DNA of 64,000 bases from assembly GCA_036346355.1 (NCBI GenBank), contig CM070572.1, positions 39,717,944-39,781,943 on the forward strand, given 5' to 3'. The DNA is from Rhipidocladum racemiflorum (Eukaryota; Streptophyta; Magnoliopsida; Poales; Poaceae). The notes under the pieces were generated by a model. The model was not told the origin of the DNA. It ran no database searches and was given only the letters and a program-made list of their open reading frames with translations. Below, one piece after another: positions 10,623 through 22,876 of the stretch. The first letter of the stretch is position 1. Each line of letters opens with the position of its first letter. The position numbers and the translations under genes are program-made.

Positions 10623-11278
10623 GCCAGCAGCGCTGCCAGAAACCTTATTGCCGCCCCGTGCGGTGTTCTCGCTGCAGCAACGGTTCGGAGATCCCGCTCT
10701 CCTTGCCTCGCGGTGCACGCCGAGAGGAAGGTCGGCGAAGAACGAGCAGCACCAAGACGCAACACAGGTCACACTAGATGAACGCGAGTGCCAGAGCAAA
10801 AAACTATATCTCAGTCTGGACGTCTCCAGACCTTATAGCCTCGCATCAGTAACGGTCAATAAATTGACCGTTACAGCACCATTATACACTAGTAACTCCC
10901 GTCATCAAATTACTGTTTCTATTAGAAACTGACGCCATTATCATGGCTGTTTCAATTCTCAGTAAATGACTCAGAGAGAAATCAAAATAAAAGGGTTTAA
11001 ACGTGCCAGGATTTAATCCACTGCATGGCGACTCGCGACGTCGCAAGTCACAAGTCACGCGGGAAAAATACGCGGAAATACGCTGGTCGCGAAATACGTC
11101 TTGCAGCGTGCGTGTGACTTTAGCCGTGCTCCTCACCCTTCCATATACCTCATTACAAGGCATGGTGGGAGCTCTCCCTTTTAAATTGGTACTCTCCTCT
11201 CTCAATTAGCAATATGGTACTATTCTTTGTAGCTTTGGCATTAGAGATTAATGGGCCACACTTGCCTTATTTCTAACA
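10623..11278 (-). repeat. Copia 5' LTR
   Basis: This is the counterpart of 1-640 and the promoter-bearing LTR of the minus-strand element. It ends at 11278 on the plus strand with TTCTAACA. The inner boundary is placed where similarity to the left copy starts in this window, so the true LTR may extend further left toward the Gag start. Confidence 0.82.
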
Positions 11279-11336
11279 CATCCAACAAGTAGAATCATGA
11301 ATGGAGTGGAAATTGTAGGACACTACTGAAATCGTA

Positions 11337-11790
11337 GGGTTTCTCGACGGTCAAAGCCGTCAAGAAAGGTCAAGAAACCATCGAGATAGATTACTCTCGA
11401 CGGCTGGCCGTCAACAAACGGCTGTCGATGAACAGCAGTCAAGACAGACCATCCGTGTTGACGGTACAACCATCGATAGATAATTTATCGTCGGCTAACC
11501 AAGCCGCCGTCGAGCGAGGTCAAGAGACGACCGGTTGGCCGTCACATGGCTCCGTCTCCCTCTTTATCGACGGCCTGGAGGCAGTCAAGAGAGGAGAATC
11601 CCATGGGAACTGGGGCCAGCTCTCTCGACGGTCACGCGATCTCAGGGCGGTCGAGAGAGGGGACCCCGTGATATCGCTAGGCTCATCTCTCTCGATGGCG
11701 GGCCCACGACTGTCGAGAGAGTTTGGGTCCAGAAGGGTTTCCTGGACCCCTCTATCTCGACGGTCTAGGCCTAGCTGTCGAGAATAAGTG
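11337..11790. repeat. CACTA subterminal repeat array (TCTCGACGGC type)
   Basis: Roughly fifteen copies of a motif close to TCTCGACGGC or its reverse complement GCCGTCGAGA occur at irregular spacing, in both orientations, directly after the CACTACTG terminus. The same motif fills 15620-16085 and 33640-33920. This is the normal layout of En/Spm transposase binding sites. Confidence 0.85.
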
Positions 11791-12049
11791 AATTCCAGCA
11801 GAAAAAAGAAGCTGTTGAAATGGTTAAAAAATCAGAATTTAGCAGCTGTTGCTGCCACAGCAGCAGTAGCTGTAGCTGCAAACCCAAAACAGCCAAAACA
11901 TTTCATAATTCCCCCGCATTGCACACATTTCATCCATAATCACATTTTCAAGCAAAAAACACGTAATATATCAAAAAAAAATATAACCAAACCATGTCCA
12001 TCCATCACATGTATGCATGTACAATCACATATGAAGCAAAACAAGTCCA

Positions 12050-12225
12050 TCCACAAGTCAAGAGGGTGGCGGGTCATCCCGTAAGAAGCGCGTGTAGTCC
12101 ATCGATGTGCTCCCAGAACCGTTGTCTCCCTTGTTGGAGTCATCGCGCAGAGCAGGAGCTGGAGCGGCTGATCCCGAAGTAGCACCAGGTGGCGATCTGC
12201 TCGACGAGGCCTACACATTCACAAC
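12050..12225 (-). pseudogene. C-terminal end of Ptta/En/Spm-type transposase
   Basis: On the minus strand an open stretch ends with STSMDYTRFLRDDPPPS and a stop, preceded by an Ala/Ser/Pro-rich segment. It looks like the C-terminal exon of the TNPA-like protein whose upstream part lies at 14511-15300, beyond the solo LTR at 12316-14505. The family call depends mainly on the upstream part and is tentative. Confidence 0.5.
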
Positions 12226-12315
12226 ACATTAGATAAAGACTTGTACGGTCTAAAGGAATGAAATGAGGTGGTCGTAGTCACTTATCCCAGCAAGTCTCGA
12301 CACCTCCAACGCAAG

Positions 12316-14505
12316 TGTAACACCCCGGCACCTAGTATGCCGCGAATGTCATCCAAACGATACTAGAAGCAATAAAAAATGCATATTTAACAATAAATTA
12401 CAGCAACTACGTTAAATGCTTAAACAGAATTTCGGCGGCATATCCTTTGTTTTTCCATGGTTTTGAGCATCAATAATAGAGGCATAACATAATATCAAAA
12501 TCAAAGATGACAATAGCATAGCAATCAGGGCTTTCAGCAACAATTCAACTAAGGATATAAATCTATCCGTCACATGACAAATATGGGCTAAACATTTACT
12601 CATGATAACCAACGAGGCATCAAACCATAATTTAGTTCAATGAGGTAACCAAGACAACTAAAGGAAGGGTATGACATTGATTTAATGAGGGATGGTAGGT
12701 GATGTCGTGTGTCTAGCTCCCTTTCCCACATGTCGGATTCAAGATATCTAAAAAAACATAAACAACAAGCGTGAGTTCATCACTCAGCAAAGTGTATTGC
12801 AATGGAATAAAACATTAACAGTATTAAGTAGCATCTTCATTAACATCTCATACAACATCATCACAAGCCTCTCATACAACATCATCTTAAGCATCTCATA
12901 AAAACCTCTTCATTCATGCAATGCAATGCACATGTCTCTTTGCTTAGCACATACCGATATTGCCGAGTGCACACCTGTCGGTGTGCACCCTCTTTCCCTT
13001 CCATCCCGTGGAAGGTGCCTACTCTTACTGACTCGCTCCCATTCACAACTGTGCATGGAACTACGAGGTAGGTCTTTCTCTGTGGCGCTCCAGATTAGTC
13101 ATAACTTTCTCACCGACCTTACCGGATTAGTTATGACTTTCTCACCGAACTGGCCTGTCCTCATGCCATGAATGCATATATGCCATAAACATAAATAACT
13201 TGCACATGTACTCATTTTAACAACTTGCTAACCATAAGTAAACACATGATAATCATCTCATATGCAAGGATCAAACATGGCAAATTAACACATCACTTAG
13301 TTATAATGCAATGCTACGAATCCATATGGCCTCCCAAGCCAAAACCATTCCAATACACTTGCCTTCAACTGCGTGCGACGGAGTGGCGAGATGTGGAAGG
13401 CACTCCCGGGGTCACACCACCTGCACATAGGTATAATACACTCAATAACATGCCCACAAAACAAAACAAGAACTATCGGCTACAACGACTTCGCAACCCA
13501 CTCCTAAAACCCAAAAAACAGAGAATCTATCCAACAGGACAGCAGGCTTCCAACAAGCATATCTTGAGTTCTGAAAGTCCAAATTAGGTAAACGAGTACA
13601 TTTTCTCGAACCTTAGGAAATTTCCCATATTTTTCTAAGTATACGTTAAAACTGATTCGGCATCTAAAATCCTCTAATCTACAGTTGAACACAATCTGTC
13701 CCAATCACATCACAGATTGGACAGTGCTCGGTAAATCAACCATAACTTTTAAACGGCTGAACAAAACTTAGCTTTTTTGGTTCCCAATTAAAGGTATTTC
13801 GATTACCTACAACTTTCGTAACAGCCGGCCGACCATATCATAAATCTAAAATCCTCAAAAATGCGTCCCAACGTCGACTATCAAACCTGGCCGAGAGCCA
13901 CTCGCGAGACAGATCTAGAATCCAACTTAACCCATCTAATCACAGCACCCAAAAAGAGAGTTCTAGGCATAGATTCTCCCATCTAGCAGCACCTAGACCA
14001 CCACAAAAGAACTGCGATTCGTTACCTCTTCTTGGATAATTGAACGACGATGAAATCTTTTCTTCCTTCCGGCCGCTCCCTCCTCCGGAACCGCAGTGAA
14101 TCGTCGGAGATCTTCGGACCGACGATCCACCTAGTGAGGAAACGAAGAACACCGGGGATGGAGAGGTGAGGGGCTGCTTGGGGAGGGTAGGGTGGCTGCT
14201 AGGGAGGGGAAACCCTAAGGGGGGCGCAAGGCACAAGGAGGGGGCGGCTAGGTGTGGGAGGGGAGGAGGTGGGGGCGCACTAGGGTTAGGGGGCGCGTGG
14301 GAGGCAGGTTTGCTGCCCCCTTCCTCCCCCACGTGGGCCAGGGACCTCCACCTATGGCCCAAATAGATCCCCCAAGGCCCAAACTAATTCCCCTAAGGCC
14401 CAAACTCCCCCGGAAGAGCCCAAACACCCGGAAACGGCCCAAAAACACAATAAAAAGTCGTATCGTAATGCCGTATACTATATTGTCACATTCCATAATG
14501 TCACA
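12316..14505 (-). repeat. Solo LTR of a large-LTR gypsy-type family (copy 1)
   Basis: It starts TGTAACACCCCGGCACC at 12316 and ends CATAATGTCACA at 14505, an inverted TG...CA pair. It shares long blocks with the LTRs of the non-coding retrotransposon at 24641-33585, but in opposite orientation. The flanking pentamers are GCAAG and ACAAG, a target duplication with one mismatch. No internal region or second LTR is present, so it is a solo LTR left by LTR-LTR recombination. It splits the transposase remnant of the CACTA element. Confidence 0.85.
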
Positions 14506-14510
14506 ACAAG

Positions 14511-15300
14511 GATCCTTGAGATCATCTCTTCTTGTGCTCGCCTCTGCTCCTCCTCGCACTGCTGCCACTCCTCCTACTTCGTCCTCAGGCTCGCCTACAG
14601 TGCCTCTATCATCTGCTGCTGCTCCCTCAACCTATCCTCGTTCTCCCTGTGGACCCGAGCCTCAAACTCGCCTCGACTCTCGGTGGCGCCCTAAGAGGCC
14701 TAGACCTCGGGCATGTAATCCTGCGACCTACAATTAAGATTAAGGACCGTGGTCAGTTTTCGAAATCAATGGTTTCAAACAAATGACATGTTATATAGTA
14801 ATTAGCTCACATGATGTGGTCCCCTCCTATTGCCGGCCTCCCGTGCACCTTGCCCCCCAGGTGCTTATGGATCACCACTAGGTCGAGAGGCGCATCCTCC
14901 CAGAAGTTTTCTGCACCATGCTCCTGAGTGTATGCTTCCCGGTAGCGATCCTGTGTTGTTTCAAGTTAAACTAAGAAAAACTACAAATCTACTAAGGGTG
15001 AAAGTTTTCATTGACACTTACCATCTTCTCTTGCACCTGGGAGTCCATCACAGGATGGGTGCCGGGCTGCTTAGGCTTTGGTGTGTGGTCCTTCTTCCAA
15101 ATGTCCAACACGGCGAGCACCACCCCAGTACTTAGCGTCTACAAGAGGGAAAGACAAGTTAGCCCAAAAAAATAAAGTAAAGAAGAAAACAGAGCTTACC
15201 ATCTTTTTCTTGAGTTGTGGAAAGGACCACTTCCCTATGGCCTTGTAGTAACACTTCGAGGCTCGGTTCTTCTTCCTTCTCCTCCTCCCCATCCTCCTCC
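14511..15300 (-). pseudogene. Ptta/En/Spm (Transposase_24-like) gene fragments
   Basis: Minus-strand exon-like pieces include CYYKAIGKWSFPQLKKKM (about 15250-15195), a piece with WKKDHTPKPKQPGTHPVMD (about 15100-15030), a piece reading DRYREAYTQEHGAENFWED and then GGKVHGRP (about 14955-14830), and a Glu/Gln-rich coiled coil with EFEARVHRENEDRLREQQQ (about 14680-14520). This layout fits the TNPA-like second protein of CACTA elements. Stops interrupt the coiled-coil part, so it is decayed. The C-terminal end lies across the solo LTR at 12050-12225. Confidence 0.65.
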
Positions 15301-15619
15301 TCCTCCTCCTCTTCTACTGGCGGCGGCCTCGGCTCCTCCTTCCTTCCCCCTCGCGACCAACTCTCATCCTCCTCTCCTCTTCCTCCTCTTCCTCCGGCGA
15401 GCGATGTGGTGGTGGGGAGGCAAAGAATAAAGGACACTGCAGCCGATCAAGCGAGGGGTGACGGCGGCGGCGCTGGAGGAGGCACGGGCGACGGCAAACC
15501 GGCGCGTCTGACGTGGGGGACCAGAGATCTGCAAGGCGGCACAGGCGGCGGCTGGGTGAGAAAGGGCTCGAGACTTGGGCGATTTGCCAAAGTCCCAAAC
15601 CCTTGCGCGTTCAAAACTT

Positions 15620-16085
15620 GCACCCTCTCTCGATGGCTTTACTAAAGCCGTCGAGAGAGGTGTTGGTAACAGTTATCGCCACCCCTCTCTCAATGGCTCA
15701 CTGACTCAGTAGCCGTCGAGTCCGACCAGGCAGGCCCAAAACCCTAGCACATCCATGCGTTTATCTCGACGGCCTAAGCGGGCTGTCGAGACACATGCTT
15801 GGGTCAGCCCTTACCGGGTGGCTGGACTTGTCTCAATGGCCTCCAGTTGGCTGTCGAGATATGCTCATGGTCCCGAGAGAGATCAACTGCTCGTGAACCG
15901 GGGCCATCTGTCGCGATGGTTTCAGAGGTAGCCGTCGAGATAGGTCCCTCGAGGGCTAATTTTGCCCTAGCCGTCAAGAGACAACTCTCTAGATGACTTA
16001 CGTTGACTACCATCGATAGGATCAGTCTATCTCGACAGATCCTACAGTTGTCGTTGATACAAATGTTTGACTCGACGGCCCCCTT
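15620..16085. repeat. Second CACTA subterminal repeat array
   Basis: Another cluster of CTCGACGGC/GCCGTCGAGA motifs, about fifteen copies in both orientations, lies upstream (minus-strand sense) of the transposase remnant. A third group continues at 24598-24640 and 33640-33920 once the LTR insertions are removed. Confidence 0.8.
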
Positions 16086-16358
16086 TCTTGGTCGTCTGGT
16101 GGTCACCCCTGGCTATTTTGAATTTTATAAAATAATGTTGTAACACCCCGGCACCTAGTATGCCGTGAATGTCACCCAAACAGCTCTAGACACGACCAAT
16201 AACACATAATTATCAATAAATTACGGCAACTATGATAATTGTTTAATCAAAAATTCAGCAGCATAACCTTTGTTTTTCCATAGTTTGAAGCAACAACAAT
16301 ATTATCATATCACAATAGCATAATAGATGACATCTAAAATAGCACTAAAAGGATATAT

Positions 16359-18606
16359 TGTAACACCCTGGCATCTAGTGTGCCTGAATGTTACCAAACA
16401 TAGATTAAACAACATCTAAAAACCTCAAATAAAGATAAATTACAGCAAATGAGCAAATGCTAGAACCGAAAATTTCGGCAGCATCTCCTTTGTTTATCCA
16501 TGATTCGGAGCAACAAGAAAATATCACATGATATATCATAACGGAAAAACATCCAAAGCAGCAATAACAGGTAATATAGCGGCAATTTAAGTCTAACATA
16601 ATGAATTTAACCACTCCATGAACCAAATCAAAGTAAAGGATGTAAACAAGCACATGAACAAATCATAATCCTAGTTTCATCACACTAGATTCATGATCAC
16701 AAATCCGAAAGGTAAATATTGTCTAATTGTGTGAAAATTATGTGATGATGTGCCGCTAAGCCCCTTTCCCGCATGTCGGTGTCAAGGTACCTAAGAAAAA
16801 CAATATAAACACAAGCGTGAGTTCATCACTCAGCAAGTATATTGCAATGGACTGAAAAGAACAATTCAATGCCAACATCATCACATACCATGCTTAACAT
16901 CATGATCAAGTCATAAATCCATATACAATATCATATCCATGTCTCAATCTCATTGTACTCATTTCATTAACAACATCATGTATGCAATGCAATGCAATGC
17001 ACATGTCTCCTTGAAGCACATACCGGTATTGCTGAGTGCACACCCGTCGGCGTGCACCCTCTTCCCGCTTCCATCCCGTAGATGGAGGGTGCCTACTCCT
17101 CGCTTCCATTCACCACGGTGGATGGAATCACGAGGTAGGACTTACTCATTGGCTCTCTGGATTAGTCATAACTTTCTCACCGACCTTACCGGACTAGTTA
17201 TGACTTTCTCACCGACCGGGCCAGATCACATGCCATGTATGCGATTATGCCATAAACATAAACAACTTGCATCAAACTGAACTAAACATGGCATAGCATC
17301 ATAATAATCCATTTTCATCATAATATGGGCAAGCACTAATCATGGCAAGATATGACAACATGTAATCATGACAAGATAGCACATCATGTAAATAATTTGC
17401 ACCTAGTCACAATTAGCAACATACAACACGCTACCCAATACAATACACTTGCCTTAACCTCGGGCGACGGATTGGCGAGAGGTTAAGGGCACTCCCGGGG
17501 TCACACTACCTGCACATAAGTACCACATACTCAAAACGTGCCCACAAAACAGTACATACTCGCTCATCTACCCCGATTACGCAAACTACTCCCGAAAACG
17601 AAAAATAGAGAATATGTCGCCCCGGGACAGCAGACTTCAATCTAGCATAACTTGAGTTCTAGGTCTCCAAATCGAGTAAACGAGTACATCATCGCGAAGC
17701 TTAGGAAATTTCCTAACTTTTTCTAAGTATTGGGAAAAACTGATTCGGCCTCTAAAATTGTTTAATCTACGAAACATTACGTTCTGTCCCAATTACGTCA
17801 CAGATTTGAACCTGTTCGGTAAAACGACCATAACTTTCAAACGGCAGGGCGTAATTGGACATCTTGGTGTCAAATTAAAGGTATTGAAGTTACCTACAAC
17901 TTTCTCAATAGGCGTCCGACCAAATTCCGAATCTAAAATCGCGAAAACTCAAACCCTAGGTTGAGTGCACAATCCGCCCGAAACAGAGAACATGGTAAAC
18001 TCTAGTTTTCATCCAATCTACCCAATCGCAACACCACCACTCGATCTAAAAGCATCGAAACACCCCCTAGCACAGCACCTAGACCAACCCCAGGGATTGC
18101 CCAAAACCATACCTTCACCGACGAACAACGAACGATGAATCTCCTCTCCTCCCGGTTTCCCTGATCGACTTCCTCGCGTCGGAACCGCTGGATCTCCTCG
18201 TCGCGGGGCTTCCCGATGGATGGAACAGTGGGGTGGCGAGGTGGGGAGATCCACTAGGGCAGCAAGGAGGGTGGAGAGGGGAGGGGTGGTGGCGTAATGG
18301 GGAAGGAGATGGGGGAGGGGCGGCGCACCAAAGGAAGAGGGGAAGGGGAGGGGGCGGCTAGGGCAAGGGGGAGGCACATCAAGGGCAGGGGGAGGGCGCC
18401 CCAAGGCAGGGAATTCTGCCTCCCTCTCCCTCATGGGCCCAAATCTCCTCCCACTAAAGCCCACGACTCATCCCCTTTGGGCCCGAACTCCCCCGAAGAG
18501 GCCCAAACTCCCGAAATCGGCCCGAAAACGCGATTAAACTGCATAACGTAAAGTTTTAATCTCCGATTTCATATTTTATAATGTTTCGACTTTCCGTAGT
18601 GTCACA
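16359..18606 (-). repeat. Solo LTR (copy 2) nested in a solo LTR of the same family
   Basis: It begins TGTAACACCCTGGCATC at 16359 and ends CCGTAGTGTCACA at 18606. It is flanked by TATAT on both sides (16354-16358 and 18607-18611), a perfect 5-bp target duplication. It has the same internal blocks as 12316-14505 and the same orientation as its host LTR. It inserted only 220 bp inside the host LTR's end. Confidence 0.92.
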
Positions 18607-19389
18607 TATATAATATCATGTCAAGCCCAGAATAACGAATTCAAAGTTCCAAGAACCAAATACGAAGTGGACTATAAATCCAAGCACACACTAAAGCATA
18701 ATCCAAATTTAGCGCAATAAAATAATCATCACATCTATGAATGAGAGGGTATAGTTGTCTAGATGAATGAATCTAAGTGTAGACGTGACGCTAACTCCCT
18801 TTCCCGAATGTCGAGCTCATGGTACCTAAAACAACATAAAACAACAAGCATGAGTTCATCACTCAGCAAAGTGTATTGCAATGGTACAAAACAATAACAA
18901 TTCATATGCATACGACATACCGATCAACAACCATGGAAAACAATCCATGAAGACTTCCTCAATCACATTCTCATATACTTTCTCATTCACATTCTCATTT
19001 ATGCAATGCAATGCATCATGCCTCTTTGCTTAGCACATACCAGTATTGACGAGTGCACACCGGTCGGTGTGCACCCTCTTTCCCTTCCATCCCGTGGAGG
19101 GTGCCTACTCTTACTGACTCGCTCCCATACACAACCATGGATGGGACTACGAGGTAGGACTTTCGTGTTCACTACGTGTGAACACAGAGGCCCGCATCAG
19201 AATGGGTCACCTCTTCCTTTATGCATGCACATATGCCATAACATGAATAACTTGCATAAATACTCAAATTAACCATTTCATAGCCATTTAACAAACTATA
19301 ATCATCATAACACATGCAAGTACCAAACATGGCAACTTAACCTAACACATGGATAAGCTACACATAGCAAGCAATATGGCCACCCAAGC

Positions 19390-22300
19390 TGTAACACCCC
19401 AAAATTTTGCTTTTATTGAATTCATGTGTGATTTGGCACTTTGGTGAATTTTTGGAATTTTCTGGAATTTATTTGGATTTATTTGGAATTTATTTGAATT
19501 TATTCCATTTTGAAATAATTAAAGAATTTAATTTTGCAAATAAAATTTTGTTGGAAATATTTTATTTGAGTCCAAAATAATCCAAAATATTTTCCGTAAT
19601 TTTTAGAATTTTTCGAGTCATTTGCTATTTTTAATGAATTAAATGAATTCTTGGGAATTATTTTAAATATTAAATCGCTGGAAATTCAACTCGGTCGAGT
19701 ATCGCTCATCCGATCGAAGTCGGAACCCGAGTCGGACTCGAGTCCGACCGAGCCGCTTGACTCGACCAAACCAGCTCCCAACCCTAATCAATCCCAACCG
19801 TTGGATCAAGATCCAACTACCGAGATCCGCCTGACGGCTCGAGCCGTATCCGCCGGATCCGATCGCGCCCGTCGATCGTGGCCGTTGATCGTGCCACGTG
19901 GGCGGCTGTGCGTCGTCGTCTCCGCCGAGACCGAGCCGGACTCGCCGCCGCGCCCGCCGTGTAGAATTAGGTTTCCGTCTCGCACGAACGCCGAGGCTAT
20001 TTAAAGCCCTGGTCACGCCCGAGGTTGCCCTCATCCTTGCGCACTGCCGTTCCCGAGCCATCTCGCTTGAGCGCCGCCGCTTATTCGTCGCGAGCTCGCC
20101 AGAGTTGGAGGAGGTGACCGCCGCGGTTTGCGCTGCTCCGCCGACGTCCGTCGTCTTCCGCCGAAGGAGCCTAACCGGAACCCCGGCCAGGCGCACTAAG
20201 AGACCACTCACTTCGCCGAACGACCGAGCGCCGCGTCGGGCTCGCTGCCGTCTCCGTCTCCGGTGGCTGCAGCCCGCCGCGTCGCCATCGCTCGCGAACT
20301 CTGGCGCCGTCCGATCTTGATCGTGCGGTTGAGGTGAGTTCACGTGTTCCAAACCCGACAGATCTGGACCGCTGGATCAAGATCCAACGGTTCACAATCG
20401 CCACGCGTCGTGGTAGTGATTATTATAGGATTAGATCTGGACCGTCCGATCTAGATCGAACGCCCACGATCATCGAGTAGATTCAACACGTTAACCCTGG
20501 ATCTAATCGCGCCGCTGAATTTCAAATCAACGGCCGAGATTGCGCCACGTGTCGGGAAGTTGGACCGACGCGGTCGGCGCCGCCCACGCGTGCGTCGTGT
20601 AGGACGCCGACACGCGGCCCGCGCGTGTCGAGGGCCGCATGTCGGGCCGCCGACCAGCCAAGCGCCGACGTCACCCATGACGTCATCGGTGGGTCCCACC
20701 TGTCGACTGCGGTCGAGCCTCACCGACGCCGCCGATGACGCTACCCGAGTGGGCCCACATGTCGGGCCGACACGTAGAGTCGTGGACCGAGTCCACGGTG
20801 GACCCGAGCCAAGCGTGGACCAAGTCCATGGACCGGCTGACGTCAGCCCACCAAACAGAGGCGGCCACGTGTCCCAGCTGACGCAAAAAAATATTTTACG
20901 AAAAAGAAAATTATTTAATAAATCGGTTTAATAATTTATTTGAATTTCAAAACTTCAAACGCTTATAACTTTTGCGTTTCAACTCCGATTTGAGTGATTC
21001 AAATTTCTAAATTTGTATAAAATTGAGATCTACCTAAATATGAATTTTATTTAATTTTTGGACTAAAGTTTTCCTCTGTAAAATTATTTAATTGATTATT
21101 TAAACTTTAAATAATCATAACTTTTAAGCCTTAACTCCAAATTTGACGATTCCAGTTTCTAAAAATCCATAAAATTATGTTCTTTCTGTTTATGGATTTT
21201 ATTTGGATGTTTGGACACTTTTTGCCTATTGTTTATTTGTGTATTTGCTATTTGCACGCTTTACGAGTAGATGTTGAAGTGCCGGAAGGATTCGAAGGAG
21301 AAGTATTGACTCAGGATCCAACTCAAGACCAAGAGCAAGTACTTTTTGAAGGCAAGTTATGCTTTGACCATATTGATCCCATTTTGAAACCTATTTTGAT
21401 TTAAACTATTGCATGCTAGTTCAATTAGAAAAATACTTGGTTTAAACATGGGGGTTAGATAAATACCAATTTGCTGTATGACACCTTGATTATTTAAGTA
21501 TGTGCCATGACCCTTTGTCACCCTAGTTGTGGATTACTAGTTGGACATTAGTAAATTGCCAACATGGGTTTTAGACCGTTGTAGTATACTGCTTAGACCT
21601 GCTACGTGCTCATGACATGATTTTGGACAATCAAATGTTAATATTGACTTAATGATATATTGAACCTGTTTTGGAAAAGTATCATGTGATGTTGATGGCA
21701 CGTGGTGCATGGTAATCAACTGGGTTTGATAAACGCGATTTCGGCCAGGGCATGTGGCAAGAGTAATCAGGTGGGCCGGTTGTGGCATTGGGGATGTTGA
21801 TTTGGTTCTTGGGTAGTCTTGCCCTGGTCACCCTAAGGACTTAACCTTGCAAGCCTTTGAACTGGGTCTAACGTGCAACCACATGTCTCAGAATGGGACG
21901 GACCTAGTTGACTAAGTTGCTAATAACGCACTGTGGGACCTCAGGAGGTCAACTACACCCTTTGTGTAAGTTGTACGGGGAGCGCATCGGCCGAGGCCAG
22001 TACCCATCTAACGGTAGATTGGCCTATACTTCGCCTTAGCGAAGGGAAGGGTTAGTGCGCAATAACAGGGGAGGACCACTTGTATTGTTAGAGGTTTCCG
22101 AAAGACTTTGTTACTGAACTCGCCTTTGTGGTGTTTGACTGTATCTTGTGGGTAAAGTGCATAACCTCTGCAGAGTTTAGAATCTATTCGAATAGACGTG
22201 TCCGCTGTATTGGACATCGCTCGGGAATTACAATCTTTGGTTAGATTTTCTCAATAATAACCTTGGTTTGAAAGATGGGTTGGTTTAATAATGAAGATGA

Positions 22301-22876
22301 GAGAAATGTGGTTTAGGATGGGGAAAATGTTTATTAAATTTCTGAAAAGTTATTTATGCTTTACTTATTTCTACCGCTTCGAATCTACTTATATTACTTT
22401 TCAAATGTCAAGCATCGCAAATATACCTTGAGCTATTCCTTTGTACCAAGCCATGCATATAGTATATTAGCCTGCATTCTGCATGACTTGTCGAGTACCA
22501 AGTACTCACCCTTGCCTCGACACAACACCGCTTGAAGAGGAGACTACGCCACTTTCGGAGGAGGAATTCCAAGAGGATCCGTCTACTTAGGGATGCGAGC
22601 CCACTATTGCCTGTGGTATCTTGGATGGCGCCACGAAGTTATTTGATTTTCCGCTGCTATTCTTTTTCTCTGAATAAGTTTCGCCTTGCGAGGCATATAT
22701 TTGTAACTTGGCCATAAGGTCGAGTAACCAGTTTGGTTATTTAAATAAAGTACTTTATTGGTATCGAGTGGTATGATTGTGATATTTACCAATGTTAAGA
22801 CTGTGTGCACTAGCGCGTTCCTGGACTAGTGCTGAATACACAGAGGGTCCGGATTTGCAAATTCGGGGTCCCGACA
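19390..22876 (+). repeat. Solo LTR of a second gypsy-type family, plus orientation
   Basis: It starts TGTAACACCCCAAAATT at 19390 and ends GGGTCCCGACA at 22876, flanked by CAAGC on both sides (19385-19389 and 22877-22881). At almost 3.5 kb this is a very long LTR. The order is AT-rich start, GC-rich block (about 19680-20880), AT-rich block, then a less biased 3' half. A TATA-like CTATTTAAAG at about 19998, followed by C-rich sequence, suggests the promoter and fixes the plus orientation. Short frames in the GC-rich block have no recognisable domain and are probably chance frames. A related but truncated LTR lies at about 59518-61790. Confidence 0.9.

Larger units (their letters stand above)
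1..11278 (-). mobile_element. Ty1/copia LTR retrotransposon, left edge cut by window, interrupted by a CACTA element
   Basis: Two related LTR copies (1-640 and about 10623-11278) enclose a minus-strand Ty1/copia coding region in the order Gag, zinc knuckle, protease, integrase, reverse transcriptase, RNase H. That order is diagnostic for copia. Both LTRs end on the plus strand with the same TTCTAACA, which is the TGTTAGAA start on the element's own strand. The coding part is broken by frameshifts from about 8080 leftward, and the RNase H region is split by a CACTA transposon at 1608-6845. The left LTR runs off the window, so its target duplication cannot be compared. No clear tRNA-Met primer site was found between the right LTR and the Gag start. 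The element is probably dead. Confidence 0.9.

Noticed and set aside
11337..11790. Regularly recurring short repeats that could suggest a CRISPR-like array
   Set aside because: The spacing is irregular, both orientations occur, and the motifs adjoin a CACTA terminus in a plant genome. They are transposase binding sites.
15217..15645. Pro/Ser-rich and Glu-rich frames on opposite strands
   Set aside because: They come from a CCTCCT-rich low-complexity tract at the edge of the CACTA transposase remnant; no independent gene is supported.
19663..20352. An Arg-rich minus-strand frame of 229 codons
   Set aside because: It lies wholly inside the GC block of a solo LTR with overlapping frames on the other strand and no domain.
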